A stretch of 64,000 nt of DNA from positions 6,571,845-6,635,844 of the forward strand of contig JAQFVV010000027.1 in the NCBI GenBank assembly GCA_028023455.1. Direction: 5' to 3'. Shown here one piece after another: positions 44,101 to 55,927 of this stretch. Made by a program: the position numbers and the translations under genes. The DNA comes from Epiperipatus broadwayi (lineage: Eukaryota; Onychophora; Udeonychophora; Euonychophora; Peripatidae). How positions within the stretch are numbered: position 1 is the stretch's first letter; the number at the start of each line of letters is the position of its first letter. Below the pieces are notes generated by a model. The model saw only the letters and a list, made by a program, of their open reading frames with translations, had not been told where the DNA came from and did no database searches.

Positions 44101-46300
44101 TTAAAATATATTCTTATCTAAATTATTAGATTATTCCATTATAGAATTTTATATCATCAACAAATTAATGTTTTATGTTTTCCTAATCTTATAAAAAAAA
44201 TTAGATTTAAACTAGGTTAATAAAATAAAAGGAATCAAAACTATAATTACATATTTTCTTGACAATAGTTCCTGATAAGTCCAAAATGTTTATTATTTTC
44301 TCTAGAGTTTTAAAATGTTCTCCTCCAAGCGCATTAAAGTTTAAAAATAAAAATAAATATTAATCCATTTAGTAAAATTTATAGAAAATAATCCTTGGTT
44401 TTAGTATTTAGGTCGATAATTATTAAATCATAATATTAACTCATCCCGTGAAATTCCTTCAATATTCTCTGCTAATATTCTCTGCGGAGTATCCGATGCA
44501 TCCTCCATCTAGTTTAACTTTAAAATATTCGGTAAACTTTTTTACAATATTTCCATGGATTCATTTTTTAATCAACTATTATGCGTTCATTCTTCTACGT
44601 AGGTTTCCATCCTTGATAAAGCGCTTTAAAAAACAAATACTTCTAAAGATGCATTTTTGATATTTCTGAGACTAGAAGTTTTTTTAATATTATAATTCCT
44701 TAACAAAATCTTCTCTATGAGCTCTTTTTAATTCTTGTAAAATATATTCTTTTTTAAAAAAATGTTTCCTTCAAAAAGGACTAAACATTCTATTTCTTTT
44801 ATTATTATATTTTATGATAAGATATAAGTATCTTATTCTTTTTAAAACTCCTGGATAAGCTTATAAATAATGCGTCACAAATTTTTTAGATGGCAAATAA
44901 CTTTCCATTTAAGCTTCCAGCATAATGTCCGAATTATTTTTTGTACCAGAACAGTTCTCCGGTGAAGCATTAATAAAGCTGTATCAAAATATTCAAAAAA
45001 ACATTTTTATATTATTAAAATTTATATGCATTTTATTCTACAGTATATCCATCTTTTCATTGCGAAGTTTAGGTCAAATTTCAGATAAAATAACCCTGGT
45101 AAGTACTTTAAAAACTAGCAAATCATTTTCACGAAGTTCCCAAATATATTATTTTTTTTAACTCTCTTTTGCAAAATACTTTTAAAAATATCAATTAGTT
45201 TTTTGCAAATAAAACTATAAGAAAGTATTAAAAATTGACTAAAATAAAATTTTTAAAGTACTATCTCTTTGATAGCTGCTAATATACCTTTCACTGGTTT
45301 CAATACATTATTAAATCTCCTCTGATACCCCCTGTGCAATTCATATTTATAGTCTGTAAGAATACCTCATTTGATTGGTTGATTCTTACTTTTAGCTTGA
45401 GAACAAATTTACATATTTTCAATTTTTTACAGAATTGAATCTTTAAAATAAAAATTTATGACATAATAACTCAAAATATTATTTAAAATACTACTTTTAA
45501 ATCAATTATTACTTTATCCAAATTATTTAAACATTTAAAATAACTTTTTAAAATAATTTTAATAACCTATTCCATTTATCTATTTTTATTTAAACAAAAT
45601 ATTTAATTTTTTTTTTATTAACTGTATTCGTCTTTATTACATTATTTAAAACATTACATACGACAGTTAACTTAATATTTATTATTATTTGCTTTTATGA
45701 TAGGCAATAATTCTATCCAATTCTATAATATAACTTTCTAAATATTTTAAACTTTGTTATTAATTCAAACAAGCAGTGTGTGTGAAAGTATGCATTATAC
45801 AAGTCACATGATCAATAACTTTGACAGACGATTTTTAATCGATTTCTCTGCCCAGATTTATAAAATTGATACACTTATTATATTTAATAATATAATTATA
45901 CAATTTGGAAGAACAATTTAGAAAATATAGAACTAGATATAACTCTCACCATCACAAAACTAATTTTTAAAATATACGATATTAATTTTGATTATTAAAC
46001 ATAGTTTATAAATTTAAATACTGCATTTATTAACTTATCAGTTTTAAACTATTAAAATAGAATTTATTAAATATACTTTTAATATTTATAGCTGTGTTAT
46101 TTAATATGGCCAGCTTTTACAACCATATGAAACAATATTTTAAACTTTATTTAACTATTTTTAAATGATTCGCTATAATTTTATATACTACATATTTTCT
46201 TAGCTTCATATTGTACTTTATAACATAATTGACAAAATATAATTAACATATTAAAATAACATTCTAAAATTTAAAATTTTTAGTAATTGACTGTTATGAA
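41126..46300. other. Very AT-rich 5-kb block without A, B, LINE or SINE copies
   Basis: By eye, GC is clearly lower than in the rest of the window, and none of the families found elsewhere occurs. No open frame carries a recognised motif. At 42280-42350 the minus strand reads like a 3' end with AATAAA-type words, so an unknown minus-strand transcript or retroelement is possible but unsupported. Confidence 0.4.
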
Positions 46301-46489
46301 CTATTACTGACCTATAGAAAAGGGCACAATATATATAACAGAATAACCTTCCCATCATTCACTTCAAAAAAACAACTCTCTTTTAACATCAAAGGATATC
46401 TTTATGAAATTGATGGTCTCAGATTCAAAACATTTTATCATCAACATTTTTTTATTCTTTTTTTCAATTTACTTTTTTCATAAACAACG

Positions 46490-46575
46490 CAAAACCCAGC
46501 ACTTATTTAATACATATTATTTAAATTTCAGAGTTTCTACTTAAATATTACATATTAAATAAGTGCTGGGTTTTG
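46490..46575. repeat. 86-bp MITE-like inverted repeat
   Basis: caaaacccagcacttattta at the left is mirrored exactly by the right end taaataagtgctgggttttg, with arms of about 34 bp in total. Confidence 0.85.
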
Positions 46576-47219
46576 ATTGATATTTTAGAAGTGTCTGAAT
46601 GTTCTAGCTCCTCATTGAGGTGAGCCATAAACTTGAAACCAATTAGTCTGGAAATAGGAATGTTCTTAATAGAGATTTTAAATATCTTCTCTTACAGTAC
46701 TTATCAATTAAGAGCTTGTTTGAGCTATTGGTACACTCCCTATATTACATATTTTATGACTTGTATTCAGTTCATGAATATACAAAGCTGAGTTTTGATA
46801 TCTATTTTTAACCTATGAATTTTAACTCTTTCATTAAGACTTAAGTTACTTTGATCTATATAAATTTTACTACTGACTGAAATGAATCTTACAAACTATA
46901 CCAGAAACTTGATTTTTGAAGTGAATGATTGGAAGACTATTTTGTTTTATATATGTTGGATTTTTAATTGAATTTTACTTGAAAAGATCTATTTGTTAAT
47001 ACTTGAACTGATGGTTGTGGAAAATTTTTAGTAAAATTTTGTTTTTTCTTGGCTACTATTGTAATGCTATATGAATTTTCATTAATTGAAATATAGGCTT
47101 ATTATATATCTGTATCAATATACATAATATATAGAGTATATGAGCACAGACTTTCACATGACCCACCACACTCCACTCTATCTCATAATACTGATACACT
47201 TGAACACATATATGTCAAA

Positions 47220-47291
47220 AAGATAAATAATCACCAATGTACGTATTTAATGCTAAACCTGCAATCATCAGTTGGTCCAGATTATCATCTC
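47220..47291 (-). ncRNA. Hammerhead ribozyme (family B), left arm, damaged
   Basis: Minus strand: CTGATGA (complement of 47265-47271), stem II weakened by an inner change, TAAA in place of GAAA, palindrome TACGTA, cleavage A, and TTGGT pairing with ACCAA. G12 is lost, so inactive. Confidence 0.72.
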
Positions 47292-47306
47292 TACACATAT
47301 ATGCTA

Positions 47307-47458
47307 TTGTGCATGCGCTTTTTACGAGTGTTAATAATAAATAAAAGTATTCATTTATTATTAACATTCGTAAAAAGCGCATGCACAATAACTTGAAAAG
47401 GCTGATCTTTAATGTATTACAATTTAAAACATAGCGCTATAAAAATAAATGCTTATTT
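47307..47458. mobile_element. 152-bp insertion with 12-bp target duplication and a terminal palindrome
   Basis: The word acatatatgcta lies at 47295-47306 and 47459-47470; other B copies have it once. The insert starts with a palindrome (47307-47388) whose arms begin ttgtgcatgcgctttttacg and pair over about 35 bp. The remaining 70 bp are unique in the window. Confidence 0.85.
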
Positions 47459-47828
47459 ACATATATGCTATAAGTGCTCAGCCAATCTTCATACTTTAAT
47501 GGACAGGCTTCAATCATTCCAACTCTTCAACCATCCATCCAATTGAAAATCTGATGATGGAAAGCTCAAAGGCCACCCTGAGGCTGAGATTCTTGTCACA
47601 CCCATGTTGATCTAAAGTTAATCTGACCCCTCATGTACAGGACCTAATCCATTTAATATATATACAAGGGATGGGCAGACATATCTACTATGTAATAACT
47701 GAAATACAGGCTTCAGATTTTCAATTGGATGGATGGTTGGAATATGGAGTGGATTGAAGCCTATGCATTAAAGTATGAAGATTGGCTATCTTAATATATA
47801 TCTGAGCACTTATTGCACATATGTGTAG

Positions 47829-47897
47829 AGATGATAATCTGGACCAACTGATGATTGCTGGTTTAGCATGAAATATGTATGCTGATGATTATTTATC
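47829..47897 (+). ncRNA. Hammerhead ribozyme (family B), right arm, decayed
   Basis: Plus strand: ACCAA, CTGATGA (47848-47854), TTGCT...AGCAT with a mismatched base pair at the foot, GAAA (47870-47873), but the cleavage base is G and the second stem I strand is changed to CTGAT. Inactive. Confidence 0.72.
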
Positions 47898-48027
47898 TTT
47901 TCGACATATATGTGTTCAAGTGTATCAGTGTTATGAGATAGACTGGAGACTGGTGGGTCATGTGAAAGTCAGTGCTCATATATCCTATATATTATGAATT
48001 TTTATTATAATTATATGTACTTTGTAG

Positions 48028-48123
48028 GTTCTCCTGATAGAGAGTTTCTTGAGCAGGAAGTAACTTCATCTGATCATCCATTTTTAAAACAGTACTTTAA
48101 CCCTCCACTTGCCAAATCAAAGG
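48028..48123 (+). CDS. FAM221A: FAM221A orthologue, fourth visible coding exon
   Basis: GT at 48028-48029 completes a Gly codon with the G at 15267. The exon reads SPDREFLEQEVTSSDHPFLK then QYFNPPLAKSK. It fits the weakly conserved linker of FAM221A, where the family has an EFLES...SPFLKAF-like run. Acceptor tttgtag at 48021-48027; donor G|GTAAAT at 48124. The exon begins only about 30 bp after a family B element, so the acceptor region itself is flanked by transposon. Confidence 0.85.
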
Positions 48124-48446
48124 GTAAATAAATATTGTAATTTGTTGCTATATTCCTATGAAAATATGAAATATATGTTATTCTAAAGTACATTCTGGGA
48201 TTTTCATTATTTTATATTGCTGCACAAGATTAGCATATATAAAATATTAGAAATATATAGCATAAAATAGTATATACACCTGTTGAATGTGAAGGTTTTC
48301 TCCAACAAACAACATTGAAATCATGCCAAAACTTGTATCTATCTATCTATCAATCAAACAAAACGAGTCTCACTTGTTTGTATGGTAATTGGAATTTTTT
48401 TTACCTTCAGTAGATTTACAAATATCTGAGCATATGAACAATTTTA
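48124..48446. other. AT-rich intron
   Basis: Nothing recognisable. Confidence 0.45.
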
Positions 48447-48690
48447 CATCTTATCAAATAAGTAGCGTTAAGAATTTAAATCCATTCACAAAACAAACAA
48501 GTCCAAACACATTATCAAGATAATTTACAAGCAAGATTCTTAAAGAAAACGAACTTCCAAACAATGCCCACCTTTAATCAAGATATAACAAAAAGTAGAA
48601 GTTATTTGTAAGTTTATTTAAATGATTTACAAATCTTGTTGGTGATTTATCTCAGTGATGTTTTCAGACTTGTTTATTCCATGAATTGGT
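48447..48690. repeat. Fold-back family C copy
   Basis: Left words caaaacaaacaagtccaaac, gataatttac and caagattctt are mirrored on the right near 48600-48690. The family recurs at 59965 and, as one arm, at 63690. Confidence 0.65.
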
Positions 48691-48959
48691 ATATACAAAA
48701 ATTATGCAACCATAGCTTATTATTAAACCCAAACCAGTAAATATTTCAGTAATTCATATTTAAAATCATAGGATTGGATGAGAAATAACATTTTCTAACT
48801 ATTTGTAGAATTACCTTGACAGCAAATTACTAAAATATTCATTGCTTTAAGTTTAAGCTTGTGTGCTATAGTAACATAATCTTCATACAATTGAGCAGGT
48901 TTCTATTGACACTTTAGCTTTACAATATATATATATATATATATTTCATGTAAAAATTG

Positions 48960-49341
48960 TAAAGCTTCTTACATAAGTATGAGTAATCATCGCATCAGTG
49001 TTAGGAGAGATGAGCATGCTAATGCAGTTAAACAACACTCATCATCAGCAGTACTCTCACTCCATACTATAGATTCAGGTCATAAAATTGATTTTTCTAG
49101 TACCAGGATCATATCCAGATGTGATAATCTCTACCAATGCAAAATTAGAGAAGCCATTGAGATACTTAAAGGGCCAGATTGTATCAATAAGCGAGATGAT
49201 ACATGCAAACTTCCTCCTATTTGGAAAGATTTTTTTAAAAAACATTCTAAATTTAACATTTTTTGCTATTGGTGGAATTTTAACATTTTATTCAAATCAG
49301 TGATTGTAGCGCCTCTACAACCGTCTTTCTACCTTTTATAA
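48960..49341 (+). mobile_element. Penelope-like element relic, C-terminal coding end
   Basis: An open frame 48979-49341 reads SAVLSLHTIDSGHKIDFSST, RIISRCDNLYQCKIREAIEI, then PDCINKRDDTCKLPPIWKDF. The succession GHKIDF...RIREAIEI...INRDDG-x-LPPIW is characteristic of the end of Penelope-like proteins after the GIY-YIG domain. Upstream RT and GIY-YIG are missing, so it is a 5'-truncated relic, in the plus direction in a FAM221A intron. Confidence 0.75.
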
Positions 49342-49443
49342 CTCTGTGGATGGCTTGTGTGATCAAGTCAAAACATCAGTATATTAATATTAAAAGTTTT
49401 TAACATGGATGAACCCGCAAAATATGTATTTTATATATATATA

Positions 49444-49694
49444 ATGTGTGGAATTATCCATTTATAATTACTTGATTAGAAAGCACTTTACTTAGATCAG
49501 TAGCCAATGGAAGTCAATTGCCCCAGGTCAAGAATGAAATTTAAAATGTCAGGTTAATTGCATGCAAAAGGAGGATTCAATTAGCCTGACAGTTTTACTT
49601 TCACTTCTGACCTGGGGCAGTTGGTTTTCATTGATTACTATTCTAGGTAAAATGTTTTCTAATTAAGTAATTATAAGTGGATAACTCCACATAT
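49444..49694. repeat. 251-bp fold-back element, arms ~120 bp
   Basis: The left arm (tgtggaattatcca, ttgccccaggtca, aatgtcaggttaatt) mirrors the right arm (aattagcctgacag, tgacctggggcag, tggataactccaca). Divergence is about one in six bases. Only about 15 bp separate the arms. Confidence 0.85.
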
Positions 49695-52519
49695 GAAATA
49701 TTTACATCTAAACAGTCATTAAAAATATTATATTACAATATATATATATATATGGTTTATGGTGCACACCATGCCTCTGACATGGACCTGGAATCTAGGC
49801 CAATTAGGATTTTTCTTTCTGTAATTGGCCCTAGTCAATTCAGCTGTCAAACTCTGTAGAGTAAATGAATATAGAGAAAAAATTAAATTTGATATGGGCT
49901 ATAAATGTTCTGAAGCTTAGTATTTTTTTACCATGACTACTATATAGGGTTTTAAATAAAAAAAATTTTTTTTTCCAAATTTGAATCATCACAAGCAAAC
50001 TTGATTAACCTCTTAATATTGAGCAGCAAATGGGTATTCAACTATTCTGGGTTAGAGAGTAAAACATGAATGGAAAACTTTCACTCCCTGCCATTTTGAT
50101 AAGTCCCCAAGTAAACTTTTCTCTCTCATTATTTTCCTATAGGGAAGATAGGCTCTTGGGAAGGTCTTGTCATGAGTGACCTATGAGAAACAGCTTTATT
50201 TTTTATATATAAAGAAGTAACTAAGAAAGGAGTTGTAATTACAAAAAAAGTTTGTGCAGGCTTTTGTGAAGTTAAATGTGGACTAAGCTCAAATAGTCAG
50301 TGAAATAATTTTTCCATTAGAGAAAGATATATCTTGTTATTGAATTGTTATAATAGGATTGCAAATAAAAGAAACTTTCCAAAGAACTGGAAGATTACAA
50401 GAATAGAAATATCAACAATAGTATCACATGACCTTTTTTAACCAATGATTAGAAGAGAGCTATGGTTGTTACAGAATTGAAGTTTCTAAAATATGAAAAA
50501 ACTGAATTAGTGTCAGATTTATATAGCTATGCAAATGAGTTAGCTTGGGTTTGAAATCTTGTATTTTTTCCTAAGTGCAATTAATTCCAGGTTCGAATCC
50601 TAATATTCAATGGTGCAAGAAAAAGCCAGAAACAGATCTGTCTGAAGATGGGGGAATTTTATAGCATTATGGCATCTTATGTCCACTAATTGTTCATATT
50701 TATAATAAACGGCGCTAAGATAGAGTGAAGATAACTGATCTTAAGAATGGAGATAGTTTTCTAAGTGAAAAAAGAGGTAGTAGAAATTTTGGTAATTAGA
50801 AGCTGGTAGTATAACATCAACTATGCATGAACTTTTCCTATATATTATTGCAAACAATAAGCATAAAATGTTAGGAAAAATGCAGGAAGGATTTAGAAAT
50901 GATAAAGAAAATGAATAATCATATAAGAATCAAATAATATTTATGGTTTAAATTGGAAAAAAAAATGGCGTAAAAAAGATTATTGGAAAAAAGCTATTCT
51001 TGTTTAAAAAAAAACTTATATGCATATCAATTAGAGAATTAGAAATCAGATAGAATAATAAATGATATAAGCCTCCAACAGGATTGACCATTATTATAAT
51101 AACATATATTTTACTGATGTACATCCAAGGCTATTCTTTCTGTTATGTTATAGTACGATTAATATTAAGAAAAATACGTATGAAACTGTGTGTACTCCAT
51201 AAGTTAAAAGTGTTAAATAATTACATGTGAAAGTAAACGAGTTGATTTAATAAAAACGAAAATTAGAAATTACAAATGGTTTTTCATATGTATATTTTAT
51301 AAAAAACAAGGTGTAAAACAAGATGGAAGATCCGAATAAATAATTAATTAAATGAAGGATTAAAAATGTAAAGAACAATTTAATTAATTAGTTCAGAAAT
51401 AAGCCCAAAATAATTTGGTGATTAAAATTGATAAGGAATAAACAATAGAACAAAAAGTAGATATAATCTAGCAGAGAAAGGACAGATTAGTGTGAGTCCT
51501 GCTTTTCTGAGAGACTTAAGTGTAGCGCGAATTCAGAACAGAACCAACAATGGGAGGAGAACCAGATAATTCGGGTCTGAAGGTACCAAAGACCGACCTA
51601 GGGTAATTATACAGACTATACCTGTCTTATTATTATTTTTGTAAGCCTTACAGGCGCTAGTAGAACTAATGATAATTCTGTTTATAAATGATTGTTAATT
51701 TTCATACTAATAAAATCTTATATATAGAGTAAGTTAAAAAACAAACTCTTATGACTTGATTTTTTATCAATTTAATAAAATCTTGTATCTGTTAAGTGGG
51801 ATATCTTAATTTTATGCAAGAGAGTAATCGTTACTTGAATTAGGTGTATTTGATTATTTCTCATAAGTAACATTGAATCAAGTACATCACACTTTCATGA
51901 TGGCTTCCTATTCTTTTACAAATTTCTCCACCAGATGTCAGAAGGTTTGCTTGCACAAAATGCATATAAAGTTATCATGTGAAACAGCATTGCCAATAAC
52001 ACAAGATTTAGCTTCACCACCAAAGACTTGATTCGAGTGAAAATTCTCTTTTAGATGTTATACCAAAAATCTACAATGGAAGGATTAGGGTGTAAAAATG
52101 GAATTCTTGTGATATTCTGAACAAATTCTATTTCTAGATCCAACAAGAAAGCCAATTGGATTTAATCTTCTTGTATGTAATTAGAGTCTCATTAATAGAA
52201 TCAGGATCACCCATGGTCATTGTGTTATGGTTATCTTTATATTAGTAGGAAGAATTTAACACATAATGTTCTTTTCATTCAATCCAATTAAATTATATCC
52301 TGATCATTTTTCTTTTAAAAAACTTTATTTCTTCATCCAACATATATAGAAGACATATATTTTTTAAAGAAAAAAAAAAAGGTTTATTGCGGTTGTTAAA
52401 AAAAGTTTGTTTAATTAACAGGGATGATGATGAAGTTAAATATACATTTCTTAGTAGTAAGAAAGATTTAAAACTTTACATGAAAAACTTAAGTCATTTA
52501 GAAAACATTATCACAATAA
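49695..52519. other. Intron with possible old LINE remains
   Basis: Around 50360-51060 short frames read NFPKNWKITRI and MLGKMQEGFRNDK, phrases typical of LINE reverse transcriptases, but too broken for a firm call. The rest shows nothing. Confidence 0.4.
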
Positions 52520-52740
52520 TAAATGGAGAGATTTGAACTTAGGATTTTTAGTCTATAGTTATACTCCACTCTATCTCAAGCAACCAAATACACATGTCCA
52601 CACACATGTCAAAAAGATAAATGATTTCCAAAACATGTATTTCGAGCAGCACCAGCACTCATCAGTTGTGTATCCGTAGTTTGAGATAAAGTTGAATATA
52701 GATTGAAAATTCTAAGTTAAAATCTATTTATTATAGTAAA
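52520..52740. mobile_element. Family B relative, short fold-back copy
   Basis: The left arm (atttgaacttaggatttt, ctccactctatctca) and mirrored right arm ending atctatttattata enclose a single ribozyme motif; the central B region is missing. It ends 85 bp before the last visible FAM221A exon. Confidence 0.7.
52615..52675 (-). ncRNA. Hammerhead ribozyme motif (family B), stem II damaged
   Basis: Minus strand: CTGATGA (complement of 52659-52665), GTGCTGGTGCTGCTC in which stem II pairs poorly, GAAA (complement of 52640-52643), stem III around TACATGTT, and TTG pairing with CAA in stem I. Core bases are kept but the helices are weak. Confidence 0.6.
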
Positions 52741-52824
52741 CATTCAATATACTGAGTGAATAGATAAATTATCATCAAAATGTTTTTTTTCTTTGTTTGT
52801 TTTTTATGCTCATCAAAAATACAG

Positions 52825-52901
52825 TTGACGATGGAAAAGCAGACACGCGAACACAAGAAGAGAAAGATATGGATTACTTCGAACAACGTTACCAAGAAAG
52901 G
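52825..52901 (+). CDS. FAM221A: FAM221A orthologue, fifth visible coding exon
   Basis: TT completes a Val codon; the exon reads DDGKADTRTQEEKDMDYFEQ then RYQER, matching the conserved DDM-x-FFE-RRYQER end of FAM221A. Acceptor acag at 52821-52824. The family continues with about 20 basic residues after RYQER, usually beginning with Met-Lys. Here GTAGAT at 52902 can act as a donor to a further exon, which I could not find up to 64000. Alternatively translation runs on through Val-Asp-Phe to TAG at 52911-52913, with AATAAA at 52987-52992. Confidence 0.85.
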
Positions 52902-54679
52902 GTAGATTTCTAGTTGTATCTTATATGTTTAGTTTATTACTTGTATTTCCAAAAGATAGTTAATTATTGTAATTATATTTTTCAAAAATAAAAACATTTA
53001 GCAGTTTTCTATTATAAAAATTATCAGTCACGAATATGGAAATAAATGCAAGTATTAATTTTAAAACTAAAAACTGATTTCTCTCTTGGTAAACAGTATT
53101 CTGTTAGGCGCCATGCATCAGCGCCACCTTCTGGTATTCTTATAAATAGCATATCACCGGAGTAACAAATTGTGTTTATTTTCACATTTACTATTACGAT
53201 AAAGAGGTTGTTAGGCGTAAACTTTTTGTACTCTCTTAGTATTATGAATAAATTATATATGTTTATTTTTTAAATGTAAATAAAAAGAATGCATAAAAAA
53301 CTATTTATAATAAATTATGGACGCTCCATACTCTATAAGAGTCAAAAAGTTAATTGAGAATTGACAATATTAATTACTTCCGTTGACAAAAAGTTTTTGA
53401 TAATCAATAATATAGATTCATTTTATTAAAACCAGCCATAACGATACGATGTGTGAATGACTTGTTTAATTCCACGAATGACATCATGCAAAGTATTTCA
53501 GTTCTTTGTTGTTGACATATAACAGGAAGAGGTTTTCTATATAAACACACATCTAATCATTAATCGATTTACTAGATAGATATTCAATCAATGTATAGAA
53601 TGTACATTGCAATTTGTTACAGTTTCTCCAGTGTGGATTAATATGCCATACTTATGACTCGAGTTCAAAATATGAGCCTATATTTTTTCGAAAAGCTTAA
53701 GGCTTTTTTTCAGGCATCTGTCCCACAGCCAAACCATATAATCATCAAATATTTGTTAGTAAAGGGGTAAAGCAAGGATAGAAATGAACCTTCACCACCC
53801 ATCATTTGGTTAGTGTGATAAGCGTTGTCTTCTTTTTTTATTATTCTTTTAGGGGCTATATCTTAAATCAGGGATTGTCCCTTAGATGAGATAGAGAGGC
53901 TTGATTTCAGATGCATATTGAAACAGGCATTATATTCAGTTATTGTATGGAAAAATATATGTATATTAATAAATATTTTTATTTAACATATATTTTGCCT
54001 AGAGTTTTTTAAAAATTTTAAGATGCATGTCTTGACTCTATTGGCCAGAATTAGTCTTCTGGAACACTATCATTTGACTAACAAGCTTTTAATTGCCTTT
54101 AAAAATCTCATACTAATCAGGATTATTTATGTTATTCTCTTCACAGATGTATTTCCAACTAGGTGTTATTCTTTTTAGAGAGAAATGGTTATCAACAGAT
54201 TATCATCATTATCACAAAACATGATCTCAGTACACATGTCTGTACATGTTTTCATTACATAATTCTAGTTTTGACTACACCTCATAAGAATACTTAAATG
54301 TAAATTACTTCCACATTATTATTCAACAATATCTGTCCAAATTTTATGGGATCTGTTCCTTTTTGTTTGTACCTTGTGTAATACCAAAAATTATTGTTTT
54401 TAGTTTCTGATATCATTATACATATATGGTCAAATAATTGTAACTTTTTCCCTCTACCTTTTTACAACAAATTTTTTTCATTAATTTACTTTTTATACAA
54501 TTCTTTATTGGAAATTTTTTTTGCAATCATCAAATTCTTCGGAACTTTGTGCATCCAGCTGCATCCAATGTCAATAATCATTTCTTAAATAATATGCATA
54601 AATAGTTGTAACACCAAACATAATGTTACATGATCTTTGTTTTCACATTACTTTCAAGAAGCAGATCCGTGACTTCCAG
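52902..54679. other. Possible 3' UTR or intron, no other feature
   Basis: If the gene ends at 52913, the first ~90 bases are 3' UTR. Otherwise this is intron. No further gene or named repeat was recognised. Confidence 0.4.
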
Positions 54680-55330
54680 TTCTGCCATCTATTGTAATCT
54701 TAGGTAATCAATAGTTGTCAGTAGTAGTGCTTAATGCATTTCCATTTAATGCTGTCTTATTCATAGTTCCAGACTAATTTCTAGCATATATCTTTTATCA
54801 ATAAGAGTTGTAGAACTGGACATAATACACCTGGAATGCAGCTTTCCTCCTGTAGCCAATTTTTACATCCTCATCCTGAAATTCAAAAGCTTCTATGTCT
54901 TGAATGTAAACTAACTTGCTTGCATAGTTATATAGATTTAATACAAATTCAATATCTATATATTTTGATATTGTTAATTTTTTTGATAATTGGAAACATC
55001 TATATTTCTTGTCCAAGACTGCTATAAGGGTGATAAAATATCACATGACATTTATCAAATATTACTTTTAAGTAGCAAATTCATTTCTCTTATTCCATTT
55101 TTGCCATTTCTCTTATTCCATTTTTGCCATATAGCAATCAATAAATGATAGATGGTAGTGCTTAATATATCCTTTTACTGTGTTGACTTGTCCAAATTTC
55201 ATGCTAATCTCTAACTTATGGCCTTTATCCATGAGTTATAGGCCTCTTGAGCTCAAGATCTATAGATTGTGACTTCATTCATTTCCAGTGTTCATATCTA
55301 ATATGAACTCCCAAACAACCATTCAATTGT
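54680..55330. mobile_element. Two old, decayed family A relatives
   Basis: Words ggtaatcaatag, agtagtgcttaa and ttccagactaatttctagc near 54700-54785, and a similar series near 55130-55320, follow the order of the family A arm. The ribozyme motif is decayed (ttatcaata in place of ttcatcag). Confidence 0.5.
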
Positions 55331-55927
55331 TTATTTATCTTTCTCTCTCTATATATGATTTAATAAATTTTAATAAAGTATCTCTTTTTATATGCTTTTA
55401 TTTAACTTACGTAGTTTTTTAGTCTTTCTGTCTAGATCAAATCTTGTATTTCAATTTTTGTCCACTTTCCAATTTCCAATCTAGTTAAAATTTTTATCAA
55501 TGTCAATATATATTTTTAAAAGTTTGTAAATAGTTTTAGCAAAAAATTTAAATTTTTAATTTTATATTGTAATGGTATATATGGGACAGAGAAGGGTGTA
55601 ATGCCTTAGGGACAGAAACTAAATAAAATTCAAATTTATAAGAAAGTTAAAGCAAATTGAATGAGAAAGCTTTATAGGCTTTGGTTCTAAGTCCCTAATC
55701 TATACTAATACAATCTTAAAAATAGATTTAATAATAAAGAACACTTGCTTCTACAGGTATAGTGTAAATTTAAAGCTAGTGATTAAAATATTAATTAACT
55801 AAAATGGATATGAATAGTAATATTTAAACACTATGTTAATGAAAATAAATAAAATTCAGGACTTCTAATTTATAATACGAACTTAATTTTAAACTTTGTT
55901 GTGTTTGGTTAATATTCTGTAATTCAA
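55331..55927. other. AT-rich sequence without recognised feature
   Basis: Nothing recognisable. Confidence 0.45.

Larger units (their letters stand above)
47120..47995. mobile_element. Family B, most complete inverted-dimer copy
   Basis: The left arm (atatgagcacagactttcac, ribozyme, gctcagccaatcttcatac, catccaattgaaaatct) is mirrored by the right arm from agattttcaattggatgg (about 47715) to the end. A loop of about 160 bp lies between. Each arm carries one hammerhead, both pointing outward. A 152-bp element is nested in the left arm at 47307-47458. Confidence 0.85.
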
